Positions 1 to 9,600 of a stretch of 64,000 bases of DNA are shown here, piece by piece. Location: NCBI RefSeq assembly GCF_001548055.1, contig NZ_AP014724.1, positions 682,001 to 746,000 on the forward strand, written 5' to 3'. Each line of letters opens with the position of its first letter. Position 1 is the stretch's first letter. Made by a program: the position numbers and the translations under genes. A model generated the notes under the pieces. The model had not been told where the DNA came from. It searched no databases and was given only the letters and a program-made list of their open reading frames with translations. The DNA comes from Sulfurospirillum cavolei. Its GTDB lineage: Bacteria > Campylobacterota > Campylobacteria > Campylobacterales > Sulfurospirillaceae.

Positions 1-737
1 TCTAAAACGGCATTTTTATAGCTTGAAAAAAGGTAGGTATTTTCAAACGGGACGATGACGACGCGATTTTTCGGCAAATAGTTGTCGACAAAATACTGCA
101 ACGCTTTAAAGCGTAAATCATAGGAGAGAATGTCTTGCTTGTAAGGTTTGAGCAGAAAAATGACAAGCATGTCGCATTTTTCCAACGTGATGCGCATCAC
201 GCGTTCATGTGCTCTGTGAAAAGGTTTTGCGTTAATCATCATTGCCGAGACGCTTTTGGCACCGAGTTGCTCTTTGGCATCGGCAATTTTGGCTTTAACG
301 TTTTTAATATCGTCGAAAACGAGTTCGTACTCTCCGCAAACGGCAACGTCCCCAAGACGTTTTAAAAAGGTTAGCGTTTCGGGGTTAGAAACGTCGTACG
401 TTCCGAAAATTTGTTCGATGCGTCGTTTTTTATCGACTTCAAAGACTTCATCGACGATGATGGTTCCTTTGATTTTTCCGTCGACGATAAAATCAAGCGG
501 TTCGCCTTTGTAGGCGGTGGTGAGAATTTCTCGGTTTTTTTCTCCTGCCGGTGCGATGATAAACGGGAACGGGAAGGGTTTTCCTTTATAATAGCCGCTT
601 TGCGCGACCTCTTCGTATTCGGCTTTGTTCATCAGCTTGTCTACGGGATGCAAGATGCCTTCTTTGGCGAGGGCTAAGGTGGCGATAAACTCTTTGTCTA
701 AGAAGAGTTGCCGATTATTTTTTCTTGTTGATTCCAT
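1..737 (-). CDS. ATP-sulfurylase-like protein (3' end beyond window)
   Basis: Partial gene running off the left edge; about 245 N-terminal residues are visible. Translation from the ATG at 737 resembles the sulfate adenylyltransferase (ATP sulfurylase) family: a PUA-like N-terminal domain, then the nucleotide-binding region with HRAHE at about residue 171, corresponding to the family HxxH motif. The upstream half of the catalytic signature, normally QxRN, reads INAK here, so canonical ATP sulfurylase activity is uncertain. A ribosome site (AAGGAAG) lies just upstream, and the start overlaps the end of the response-regulator gene by 23 bp, implying translational coupling. As I recall, the order regulator, ispDF, mrp, dapD with a sulfate adenylyltransferase-like gene also occurs in Campylobacter jejuni. 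The family is fairly sure, the reaction is not. Confidence 0.68.
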   Translation of the reverse strand, partial: MESTRKNNRQLFLDKEFIATLALAKEGILHPVDKLMNKAEYEEVAQSGYYKGKPFPFPFIIAPAGEKNREILTTAYKGEPLDFIVDGKIKGTIIVDEVFEVDKKRRIEQIFGTYDVSNPETLTFLKRLGDVAVCGEYELVFDDIKNVKAKIADAKEQLGAKSVSAMMINAKPFHRAHERVMRITLEKCDMLVIFLLKPYKQDILSYDLRFKALQYFVDNYLPKNRVVIVPFENTYLFSSYKNAVL

Positions 738-1602
738 ACTTCTTCCTTTTTTCCCATAAACTTTTACGTGATATGCCTAATTTTTTCGAGAGCTCGGTAT
801 CGGGGAATTTATGTTGAAAATTACAAATCACGTATTTCACGTAATCGTCGATACATAAAATATCGCCTTGATCCAAGATTTTACTGTCGCTGGTGATTTC
901 GATCGTATTCAAGTCGCTCTCTTCGTTCGGGTCGGTACTGCATATGATAGCACGTTTGCCTTCGATCATAGCGTAGATTTTGAGTTTTTCGCTCTTTTTG
1001 AGGTTTTGAAGATCGACGATGTAGAGTAACTCCTCACTATCGGCACGGGTAATCTTTTCAAAGGCGTTAGGGTGCATCAACGAAATGAAGCTAAACGTTT
1101 CGTTTTGGGAATTGGCGTAGTTAAAGACAAGGGCGTCGGCATGTTTTTGAAAGTTCGTTTTAATCAAGATCGGAAATTTCGTTTTTTTATCCAAAGGCTC
1201 TAAATGCGCGCTACTAAAGAGGTTCTTAACATACTCCTTGTAGGTCTCGTTCTCTTTTTTGAGGCTTTTAAATTGGTTGAGATGTTGAAGTTTGCGAATC
1301 AACTCTTCGATCATAAAAGGTTTTTGGATATAGTCGCATGCACCGGCTTTGATCGGGTTGGTAACGGTGTCGTTGCTGATATAGGAGATCATTAAAATAA
1401 TAATAGATGCACGGTGCTTTTCGATGACGGGGTAAAAATTTTGTCCCGAAATATTCGTAGAGAGTAAAATTGCGTCGTACTTTTCATCTTTGAGCGCGTC
1501 TTTAATGCTGGTAGCGATTTCACAGATATGCCCGATTTCCATTAACTTAGAGGCGATACTTTGAGCGAGGTAAATCTCATTTTCAACGATTAAAATCTTC
1601 AT
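715..1602 (-). CDS. HP1021-like atypical orphan response regulator
   Basis: 295 residues. The N-terminal receiver-like domain (about 1-120) keeps the KP of the fifth strand (94-95), but the phosphoacceptor aspartate is replaced by Ser48 in the LLSTN stretch. The C-terminal 25 residues form a Fis-type helix-turn-helix. Position next to ispDF and the missing Asp match the HP1021/Cj1608 regulators of Campylobacterota, which are phosphorylation-independent, bind oriC and respond to redox state. Cysteines at 27 and 89, and further ones in the C-terminal half, are candidates for redox sensing (inference). The ATG overlaps the ispDF stop by 4 bp (ATGA), so the two are co-translated. Confidence 0.8.
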   Translation of the reverse strand: MKILIVENEIYLAQSIASKLMEIGHICEIATSIKDALKDEKYDAILLSTNISGQNFYPVIEKHRASIIILMISYISNDTVTNPIKAGACDYIQKPFMIEELIRKLQHLNQFKSLKKENETYKEYVKNLFSSAHLEPLDKKTKFPILIKTNFQKHADALVFNYANSQNETFSFISLMHPNAFEKITRADSEELLYIVDLQNLKKSEKLKIYAMIEGKRAIICSTDPNEESDLNTIEITSDSKILDQGDILCIDDYVKYVICNFQHKFPDTELSKKLGISRKSLWEKRKKYGINKKK

Positions 1603-2723
1603 CTATTCTTCCAATCATAGTATTTTAACGTAGCCGTTGCACTGACCGCAACACCTTCTTTTCTGCCCACGAATCCCAATTTTTCCGTTGTCGTCGCTTT
1701 GACGTTGACGTGAACGGGCGCAATGCCTAAAATATCGGCAAGGCAAAAGCGTATGGGATCTTTAAAACCGCTTAGCCTTGGAAATTCCGCCATGACCGTA
1801 AGATCGCAATGAGTGATCGTAAAACCGACTTTGGCTAAAAAGGAGCATACTTCGCGTAAGAGTATTTTCGAATCGATATTTTTATACCGTAGATCGTTAT
1901 CGGGAAAGAGTTCGCCGATGTCGCCGGCTCCCGCTGCGCCTAAAAGCGCGTCGATTAAAGCGTGAATTGCCACATCGCCGTCGGAATGTGCTTTAAAGCC
2001 GATGTCGGGGTGCACTTCAACGCCGCCGAGCATCATCGCTTTGCCTTCTTCATACGCATGGACGTCGAAGCCGTAACCCGTAAAGTGATCCGAAGAGGGG
2101 GGCATCAAGCACGCTAAAGAGGCTAAATCTTCTTGACATGTCAGCTTTTTGGCATTCGCGTTGCCTAAGACGTAAGCGACGCTTCCGCCGATCGCTTTGA
2201 TTGCACTGCTATCGTCGGTATAGGCAATCGGCGTTTCCAACGCTTTTCGCAAAACCTCCGTTTTTGAGAGTTGCGGCGTTTGGATCAGTTTCACGTCTTC
2301 ACGCTCGATGGTTTGGTGTTCGTATACGACCGTATCGACGACATTAAGGTACGGTACGACGATATCGGCACTCTCTTTGGTATCCAAAAGGCGCATCAAA
2401 AGCGCTTGATCGATGCAGGCTCTCGCGATGTCGCTAACCAAGACGTAGGGCGTATCGACATGTAAGAGTGCGTTTTTCAAAGAGGCTTGCCTTGTCTCTC
2501 CGCCCTCAACGAAACAGATAGCGTCGCTAAATTTTTCGGCATAAAAACGTTCATCGGGGCTTGTCGTGACGATCGTGCGGGCAAAAGGGAGATGTTGTTG
2601 AAGGTTTTGTGTGGCAAAAAGCCATAAAGGCAGGTCGCCTATGCGTAGCCACTGCTTCTTAACACGCCGATTAAAACGTGAGGAACTTCCCGCTCCCAAC
2701 ATTATAAGCGTTAAATCGGGCAA
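1599..2723 (-). CDS. ispDF: IspD/IspF bifunctional MEP pathway enzyme
   Basis: Fusion of 2-C-methyl-D-erythritol 4-phosphate cytidylyltransferase (IspD, N-terminal, with GAGSSSRF near the start) and 2-C-methyl-D-erythritol 2,4-cyclodiphosphate synthase (IspF, C-terminal, starting around the GYGFDVHAYEEG motif, whose Asp and His bind the metal). It performs two steps of isoprenoid precursor synthesis in the cytoplasm. The frame is open to an ATG at 2762, but that would add 13 residues not typical of the family. A TTG at 2723 preceded by AAAGGAC gives a start like that of Campylobacter IspDF and is preferred. It shares a divergent 104-bp upstream region with mrp. Confidence 0.92.
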   Translation of the reverse strand: MPDLTLIMLGAGSSSRFNRRVKKQWLRIGDLPLWLFATQNLQQHLPFARTIVTTSPDERFYAEKFSDAICFVEGGETRQASLKNALLHVDTPYVLVSDIARACIDQALLMRLLDTKESADIVVPYLNVVDTVVYEHQTIEREDVKLIQTPQLSKTEVLRKALETPIAYTDDSSAIKAIGGSVAYVLGNANAKKLTCQEDLASLACLMPPSSDHFTGYGFDVHAYEEGKAMMLGGVEVHPDIGFKAHSDGDVAIHALIDALLGAAGAGDIGELFPDNDLRYKNIDSKILLREVCSFLAKVGFTITHCDLTVMAEFPRLSGFKDPIRFCLADILGIAPVHVNVKATTTEKLGFVGRKEGVAVSATATLKYYDWKNR

Positions 2724-2827
2724 ACTTTGTCCTTTTTTCTGAAGTGTTACGATATTATACATTTTGAAAGCTTTTTTTTATCTTTTTTGTGTTAAATTCC
2801 ATCATCACTTACCTCAAAGGTTGAATA

Positions 2828-3952
2828 ATGTTGAATAAAGATGTGGTACTAAAGGCATTAGGTGGCGTAAAATATCCCGGATTTGAAAAGGATATCGTGA
2901 CATTCGGTTTTGTCAAAAGCGTCGAAGTTTCAGAGAATAATGTTTATGTTGAAGTCGATATCGTCTCCTCTAGCAAAGAGGTCGGTGACGAATTAAAAGC
3001 CAATATTGAAAAAGAAATAGATGCCCTCGGCGCAGCACGTGTCGATGTTGTCGTCAAACAGCCCAAACCTCCGGTTGAAAAAAGCAATTCGCAATCGGGT
3101 AAAAATATGGCTCCGCACATTAAAAATTTCGTGATGGTTAGTTCGGGAAAAGGCGGTGTCGGTAAAACGACGACGACCGTGAACTTGGCGATCGCTATGG
3201 CAAGCCAAGGCAAAAAAGTCGGACTTTTAGATGCCGATATTTACGGTCCGAACGTGCCTCGTATGATGGGCGCAGTCGATCAACATCCCGAAATCGTCGG
3301 TCAAAAAGTCAAACCTATCGTTGCGTACGGCGTAGAGATGATGAGTATGGGCTCTTTAATGGAAAGCGGTCAGTCGTTGATTTGGCGCGGAGCGATGATT
3401 ATGAAAGCGATTGAGCAGCTCTTACGCGATATTTTATGGAGCGATTTGGACGTTTTGTTTATCGATATGCCTCCGGGAACGGGCGATGCGCAACTTACCT
3501 TGGCTCAAAGCGTTCCGGTCACGGCGGGTATTTGCGTTACTACGCCGCAACAAGTCGCACTCGACGATACCGAGAGAAGCCTTGACATGTTCCAAAAATT
3601 GCACATTCCGATTGCAGGTATTATGGAAAATATGAGCGGTTTTATCTGTCCAGAGACGCATAAAGAGTACGATATTTTCGGTAAAGGTACGACCAAGCCG
3701 TTGGCGGAAAAATTTGAGACGATCGTTATCGGGGAGATTCCTATCGAGCCTGCCGTTCGTGAAGGCGGCGATGCCGGAAAACCGGTCACGTTTTTCCATC
3801 CCGAGAGTGAAACGGCGAAACGCTACCAAGCGTCTGCTCGAAAACTATGGGAATGTATCGAGAAAGTCAACGAAGAGGGCGGCGCAAGCAACGAAGCGAT
3901 CCAACCGACGATGGGTATCAACGGAAGCCCGAGCGCTTGTTCTCAACATTAA
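2828..3952 (+). CDS. mrp: Mrp/ApbC-type Fe-S cluster carrier ATPase
   Basis: 374 residues: an N-terminal DUF59/MIP18-like domain (about 1-80), a linker, then a P-loop ATPase with the deviant Walker A GKGGVGKT at 107-114 and the family signature DMPPGTGD. Members bind and transfer Fe-S clusters to apoproteins. The usual CxxC cluster-bridging motif is not complete: the site reads CPET, so only one of the two cysteines is present. A short Cys-containing tail (SACSQH) ends the protein. It is divergent from ispDF and followed 17 bp later by dapD on the same strand. Confidence 0.9.
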   Translation: MLNKDVVLKALGGVKYPGFEKDIVTFGFVKSVEVSENNVYVEVDIVSSSKEVGDELKANIEKEIDALGAARVDVVVKQPKPPVEKSNSQSGKNMAPHIKNFVMVSSGKGGVGKTTTTVNLAIAMASQGKKVGLLDADIYGPNVPRMMGAVDQHPEIVGQKVKPIVAYGVEMMSMGSLMESGQSLIWRGAMIMKAIEQLLRDILWSDLDVLFIDMPPGTGDAQLTLAQSVPVTAGICVTTPQQVALDDTERSLDMFQKLHIPIAGIMENMSGFICPETHKEYDIFGKGTTKPLAEKFETIVIGEIPIEPAVREGGDAGKPVTFFHPESETAKRYQASARKLWECIEKVNEEGGASNEAIQPTMGINGSPSACSQH

Positions 3953-3969
3953 AAAAAGGATAAAGAGAT

Positions 3970-5190
3970 ATGGCATTACGTATGACGGTTGACGAAGCCG
4001 ATTTCAAAGCGTTAGTCGGCGAGATTGAAGCGCAAGAAGGGTATAAAAAACCGATTGCGTTCGGTATCGCTCGAGTGGATCGCGGACAACTCAATCCGCA
4101 TAAAATTTTACAAGCCACGTTTCCCGTCGTAAACTGGAATGAAAATTTCGGTTCGGCGGCTATTTTGATCGCAGCGTTGCAAGAAAGCGGCATTGAGATT
4201 GATTTTAGCGGAAGCGAATACGTTTGCGACGTGAAGAAAAAGTTTGTTAAAAATGCGATGAACGCGTTTACGCCTTATCTAAATAAAGCATTCGGCGATG
4301 CTCATAAAAACGTGCAAGTGATTAAAACGCTCGATTGGATTGCGCAAACCGAAAAATTGAAAAAAGAGTATCGTATCGTGTTTCTTTTTGAAGACGATAA
4401 GCCGCTCAGCCCCGAATCGGTTTACCTCAAACTTTACGCTCTTTCAACGGGTAAAGCCGCTTTACGCTCTTTAAATCTCACCGGAGCGTTCGGCGTGCTT
4501 GAAAACGTCGCATGGTCGTTCGGACAGCCTATCGAGCTTGAATGGCTTCGTATGCATGAAGTCGAAATGAAGCTTTACGGTCATTATCCGATGATCGAGT
4601 CGGTCGATAAATTTCCGCGCTACCTCTCACATGTTATTCCTGCGGACAATACGCGCGTGCTAGACGCAAGTAAAGTTCGTATGGGAGCGCATTTACATCC
4701 GGGAACAACCATTATGCCCGGTGCAAGTTACGTCAATTTCAATGCCGGAACGACGGGTGCGGTGATGGTTGAGGGACGCATCAGCTCTTCGGTTGTCGTC
4801 GGTAAAGGTAGCGACGTGGGCGGCGGTGCGAGCATCTTAGGCGTTCTAAGCGGCACCAACGGCAATCCCGTCAGTATCGGCGAAAACACCTTGCTCGGCG
4901 CAAACTCGGTAACGGGCATTCCTTTGGGAGATGCATGTATCGTCGATGCGGGTATTGCGATTTTAGAGGGGACAAAAGTCGGTGTGAGCGCGAAAGAGCT
5001 CGTTAAAATCATCGAAGCCAACCCCAAAGCGAAACACTTGAAAAAAGCCGACAAAGAGGAGATCGTTTTCTTTAAAGGCTTAGACCTCTCAGGACTTAAC
5101 GGAATTCATTTCCGTCAAAACAGCGTCAACGGAATGATTCAAGCCGCACGTTCCAAACGCGAGATCAAACTCAACAGCGACCTTCACTAA
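3970..5190 (+). CDS. dapD: Tetrahydrodipicolinate N-succinyltransferase
   Basis: 406 residues, the long DapD form seen in Campylobacterota. It converts tetrahydrodipicolinate and succinyl-CoA to N-succinyl-2-amino-6-oxopimelate in lysine and meso-diaminopimelate synthesis. The C-terminal half (about 225-340) shows hexapeptide-repeat character (MGAHLHPGTTIMPGASYVNF followed by further GV/GA repeats), forming the left-handed beta helix. The start follows AAAAGGATAAAGAGAT, a good ribosome site, directly after mrp, so the two probably form one transcript. Confidence 0.9.
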   Translation: MALRMTVDEADFKALVGEIEAQEGYKKPIAFGIARVDRGQLNPHKILQATFPVVNWNENFGSAAILIAALQESGIEIDFSGSEYVCDVKKKFVKNAMNAFTPYLNKAFGDAHKNVQVIKTLDWIAQTEKLKKEYRIVFLFEDDKPLSPESVYLKLYALSTGKAALRSLNLTGAFGVLENVAWSFGQPIELEWLRMHEVEMKLYGHYPMIESVDKFPRYLSHVIPADNTRVLDASKVRMGAHLHPGTTIMPGASYVNFNAGTTGAVMVEGRISSSVVVGKGSDVGGGASILGVLSGTNGNPVSIGENTLLGANSVTGIPLGDACIVDAGIAILEGTKVGVSAKELVKIIEANPKAKHLKKADKEEIVFFKGLDLSGLNGIHFRQNSVNGMIQAARSKREIKLNSDLH

Positions 5191-5196
5191 CGCTTT

Positions 5197-5229
5197 CTAA
5201 AGCGAGCGAAAAATCCCCGCTCGCTTTAG
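5197..5229. terminator. Hairpin between convergent genes
   Basis: A perfect 12-bp inverted repeat (CTAAAGCGAGCG with its complement, 9-nt loop) lies between dapD and the convergent diguanylate cyclase gene and includes the latter's stop codon. No T-run follows on either strand, so it is a probable bidirectional terminator or mRNA end stabiliser rather than a textbook intrinsic terminator. Confidence 0.55.
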
Positions 5230-6443
5230 GCACAAATCAAACAATTTCTTCCGCTCTCTTTTGCCTTATAGAGCGCATCGTCCGCTAGTTTAATAATCTC
5301 GTGAGGCGTTTTACCTTTGAAAGATTGTGCCGCGCCGATGCTCACGGAGAGACGTTCTTTTTTAGGCTTCACGGGAGTCGGCGTTTTTTTAGGTGCTTGT
5401 TCGGGACGGTTTTGATCGCGAATGACAAACCCTCGTCTAAAAATGCGCTCCCGTACCTCTTCGAGTGCCATGATGCAATCTTCTCTCTTTTTACCGCTAA
5501 AAACGATCGTAAACTCTTCTCCGCCGTACCGATACGCCCTACCGCCGTTTTTTACCTGCGAAAGCTCTTTGGCGACCATTTTGAGCACTTCGTCGCCGAT
5601 GTCGTGTCCGAAAGTATCGTTAAATTTTTTGAAAAAGTCGATATCCACCATCGCTAGCAGATAATTCGAACCGATATGCAAAAAACGCTCTTCAAGTGCT
5701 CTACGTGCGGGAATACCGGTGAGGGTATCGATGTACGCCATCGTGTAAGCGTCTCTGACCAGCGCGCTAATGGCAATGAGCGAAGCCAGTAAAGAGTAGA
5801 GGATAAAGCCGTGCGCTTCTTGCCTAAAAAGAAACGATACGCACAATGCGGCAAGCATCCAAAAAGGTGCTTTTTGCGTGTAGGCGTTAAAGAGTAAGGA
5901 GACGAGAAAAATAAAAAGCAGCGCAATGACGACGATAATCACCGTAAAGTCGTTGGTTTGGGTCAGTTGATGCAAAAAAGAGGGTAAAAGCGTCGTGTTG
6001 AGTGCGGTTTGAAGTGCAGGCGAAAAATACACGAGAGCGGCATAGCTTAACCCCAAAATCGCAATCGCAATCGTGGTACGCAACGCACCGAATGCGCTAA
6101 AAAGTCCTCTTTCTTGCAAGGCATACAAGAGCAAATAGCCGATAGCACAACTCAAAGGAACGATGTGCCAAAACGCCGTTCCGCTCAGTTTGGTAAAAAA
6201 CGTATTGGGAAACGCCAAAATCAGGTTGAAAAAAAGAGGGAAGAGGAGTAATGCAAAGAGTTTGCTTTTATTAAAATAGACGCTTAACGCCAATGCCAAT
6301 CCTAAAAAAACAAAGGTGCTTTGCCATAAAAAATAGTACATGTAAGCAGGAATCAGCTCAAAATAAAGCGCGACGAAGCCTAGAAGAATTGCTCCTAAAC
6401 AAAGCGCGTTAAAGGTATAAAGTACCTCTTTCATTCGTTGCAT
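5226..6443 (-). CDS. Membrane-bound diguanylate cyclase (GGDEF)
   Basis: 405 residues. The first 230 or so are a series of hydrophobic segments (about 7-8 transmembrane helices, no known sensor domain). A GGDEF domain follows, with the active signature GGEEF (in YRYGGEEF), the DTLTGIP start motif and the usual SIGAA ending. It should make c-di-GMP from two GTP. A proline/lysine-rich insertion (near QAPKKTPTPVKPKK) interrupts the domain before the SIGAA strand and is unusual. It is separated from the upstream secretion operon by a strong terminator, so it is probably transcribed alone. Confidence 0.88.
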   Translation of the reverse strand: MQRMKEVLYTFNALCLGAILLGFVALYFELIPAYMYYFLWQSTFVFLGLALALSVYFNKSKLFALLLFPLFFNLILAFPNTFFTKLSGTAFWHIVPLSCAIGYLLLYALQERGLFSAFGALRTTIAIAILGLSYAALVYFSPALQTALNTTLLPSFLHQLTQTNDFTVIIVVIALLFIFLVSLLFNAYTQKAPFWMLAALCVSFLFRQEAHGFILYSLLASLIAISALVRDAYTMAYIDTLTGIPARRALEERFLHIGSNYLLAMVDIDFFKKFNDTFGHDIGDEVLKMVAKELSQVKNGGRAYRYGGEEFTIVFSGKKREDCIMALEEVRERIFRRGFVIRDQNRPEQAPKKTPTPVKPKKERLSVSIGAAQSFKGKTPHEIIKLADDALYKAKESGRNCLICA

Positions 6444-6527
6444 TGCATCCCTTCATCTCCTGTCATTCCGTATGATTTTACCATCTTTAGGCTTTGGTTT
6501 GAGACGGTAAAAGGTATCGGAAGCTTT

Positions 6528-6559
6528 AAAAAGCACGGAAGGAAATTCTTTTCCTTCCG
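6528..6559 (-). terminator. Rho-independent terminator of the secretion operon
   Basis: On the minus strand a perfect 10-bp stem (CGGAAGGAAA, loop AGAA, TTTCCTTCCG) is followed by TGC and five T residues. It sits 46 bp downstream of the stop of the VWA protein and closes the Slam-like/cargo operon. Confidence 0.85.
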
Positions 6560-6604
6560 CAATGAATGATTTTTACATGTAAAGAGAAAAGAGGGGAGTT
6601 AACT

Positions 6605-9600
6605 CTATTTTTTCCCGGCAAAAATACCCGCGGCAGATGAACCCGTTTTGGAAAGTGCCCACGTACCGCCGATCTCGTTAGCCGCAGGACCGTAAAAGCT
6701 TCCTTTGATCGATCCGGTATTATCCGTACCGTTCAATCCACCTGCAAAGCCGTTTCCGCTGATAGAGACCGCATTTAAATTGGTCGTCGCATAAGACGCG
6801 CCGCTTGAGGCGTAATTGACGTTCATCGTACCCGTAATCGTACCGCTTGCAAAATTTGCATTCATCGTATGTGTACCGTTCAAGGTTTTCAATGCGCCGC
6901 TTTCATAGCTCATACCTTGTACCATGCCGTTATAGGTTGCCGTTCCGCTTGATGGCATTGAGGTGGTCGGTGTCAATTTTCCCGCAATCCAACGTGACCC
7001 GTCAACGACCGTTTTGTGAGAAGCCGAGAGTTCGGTGCTCCACGTTCCCCATGAAAGATAGTTGTAGCTATCGTTTTCGCTCATGGTCGTTGCCGCATAC
7101 GTTGGAACGCTTCCCGAATCTTTCATCGCAACAAACGCATTTTGGTTGACGTATACGTTTGTATCGGTATAATCCGTCGTAAGCGTTCGATTGGTCGATC
7201 CGTCCGTAACCGTGATGGACGCTTTAACCTCTCCGGTTGAAGGTTTCAACGTCATTTGTACATCATCCGTCGTCGTACTGGTGTCGATCGCGACGGTGCC
7301 GGTTGAACGGTTGGCTACGAAACCTACCGCATGTCCAGACCAGACTTCGCCGTCGCTCGGCGTGTAAGATTTTGCGACGGATTTTGTATTGACATACCCG
7401 CTCATCATCATCGAACTTAAAGACGGTGTACCGCTTTCACTGTAGTACGTCGCCCCGAATGTTCCGCCCATACCGTTAGGATAAGCGTTTCCATAAAGTT
7501 GAAGCGTCGTCGTGTCACGCATAGCATCTTTGATGACTCTGGGTAGATTACTGCTTTCAGATGCGCTCAAACGACGTGTTTTAAACGTATAGTTTCCTGA
7601 AATTTCCAAAGCGGCTCGATCGATATCGCCGACAAAAATCGCCGTTCCTTCGGCACTATCCATCAATGCGTTCGTATCAAAACCATACACTTTACCCGTT
7701 GCCCAATTGACAAATAATTTCATCGTATCGGAAGCATAAGAAGTTTTTGTATAAGGAGAAACGACTCGTTCGCGAATATCGTAGGTAGAAACACCGCTCG
7801 TCGGAAGCTTGGAAGAAGAACTTAAACGCTCACCGTAATAGCCTTCAACCGTACTTGAACCGTTTTGCAAAATATACCTAAAGAAATCTTGATCGCCGTC
7901 GGCATGAAAAACGGAAGCCCCGCTCATATCTTGACCAAATATAGACGTTGCATCGCTAATCGAACCTTGATAATATTCCGTTCCTACGACGTGTGCCGCA
8001 CTTGCCGTATCGATGCTAAAGGTGCTATCGCTTTGGTTGGGATAGGTAAGCGTAAACGTTAGGATTTTACCGCTTGCGTCGCTTGACGCGGTGACGCTAC
8101 TAGGAGTTCGTACGCGCCAAACCGTACTGTCGATTTTGGAGACCATGCCGCCCGTCCATTTATTATCGGCGACCGCATCGTAAATAGCGTTTAAAACGGC
8201 ATCTTGAATATTGGATACGTCGGTTAAGCGCATATAAGACCCGCCCGTAGCATCGGCAATTTCAACGGCGGCATCTTGCATTTGTTGACCCGACGTCGAA
8301 GCATAGACGTTGGATGTTTGTCCCACGTTAATTTCCGAAGTGTCGATGAACACTATTTTCGCTCCGGCGGCAATCGCCAAGGCTTTGAGTTCTTTTTCAT
8401 TGACACTGTTTTGCCACGAAGGTGCATCTCCGAAAACGACGATGACTTTTTGAGCACCGGTTCTCCAATTGGTTACTTGTCCACTGGCAAGCGAAGTATT
8501 GCGCGGGGTTGGGGCACCTGAATCAATGACTTGCTGAATCGCGTAAAAGTTACCTTCTTCCCAATCGCCACCGCCTGACGCATACCATTGATTGATCGCG
8601 GTCGTGACCGCCGTATCGTTATTGGTAATCGGTTGGAGAAGTTGATAGGATGAGGTCGCCGTTTCACCGTATTCGCTCGGATCTCCGAGGTAACGCCCGA
8701 CACCGAACTGCGCGTTGACTTTGGAAAAACGGCTATCGGCGCGTAGGGCGTCTAAGATCGCTTGCGCATTGGTTTGAGCACTACCGACGAGTCCACCCAT
8801 ACTTCCGGTGTTGTCGGCTAAGAGAAAAATATCGACATCATGCTTGGCAAGCAATCGGTCAAGCTCAAGTTTTCGAGTTGTTTCGATGGTTTTTGTGGTA
8901 TCGACAACTTTGGTAGAGAGCGCATCTTTCAAATAGGCATCGGAAGACCATGATTCCATTATAGGCAGAGGCATAGTGTCGCTTTCTTTTGCGGAAGCAA
9001 GCAGTACAACAGGGGTTTCAATTTCGTACATTTCATAAGCAACTTTGTCTTTCTTGGTCGTTTTTTGATTATGTTCAAAATCAACTTTAATTTGATTGAC
9101 TACTTTTCTCAGTTTTTCAACATTATTGTTATAGATTATTTCCATTGCAGTAGATGCATATAATAATGGCTCGTTTGTCATAGGATTTTTAAGATAGTCA
9201 CTAGCGATATGATCATACATATCAAGACTGTTCAAAAATGTTTTTTTCAGCATAACATCTGCTTCTACTTCAATTCCCCAAAGTGTTGTTTTCATGTTTG
9301 CTTGAATGAATTTTTTATCTTGTTCTATACTTTTTCTCAAGTTTTGTATTGCCTGATTATTCTCATTTATTGCTAAACGAATTATGCTTTCAATTTCATC
9401 CGCATTTTTTGCATTTGCTAATTTCGCACTATAAAATGGATTTTTAAGACGGTCGGTAACCCCGTTGAGAATGAGATATTTTGCTAGTTCTCCTTCTGTT
9501 TGAATCATGTTTAAATAATTTTGATTGATTTCTCTTTTCTTGTCTAATGTAGCTTCATAGGTTTGTTCAACATCGTTGAAAGCACTTGCAAATCCAAAAG

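Noticed and set aside
2724-2762. ATG at 2762 as the IspDF start
   Set aside because: It adds 13 residues before the nucleotide-binding strand; the TTG at 2723 has a ribosome site and matches the family length.
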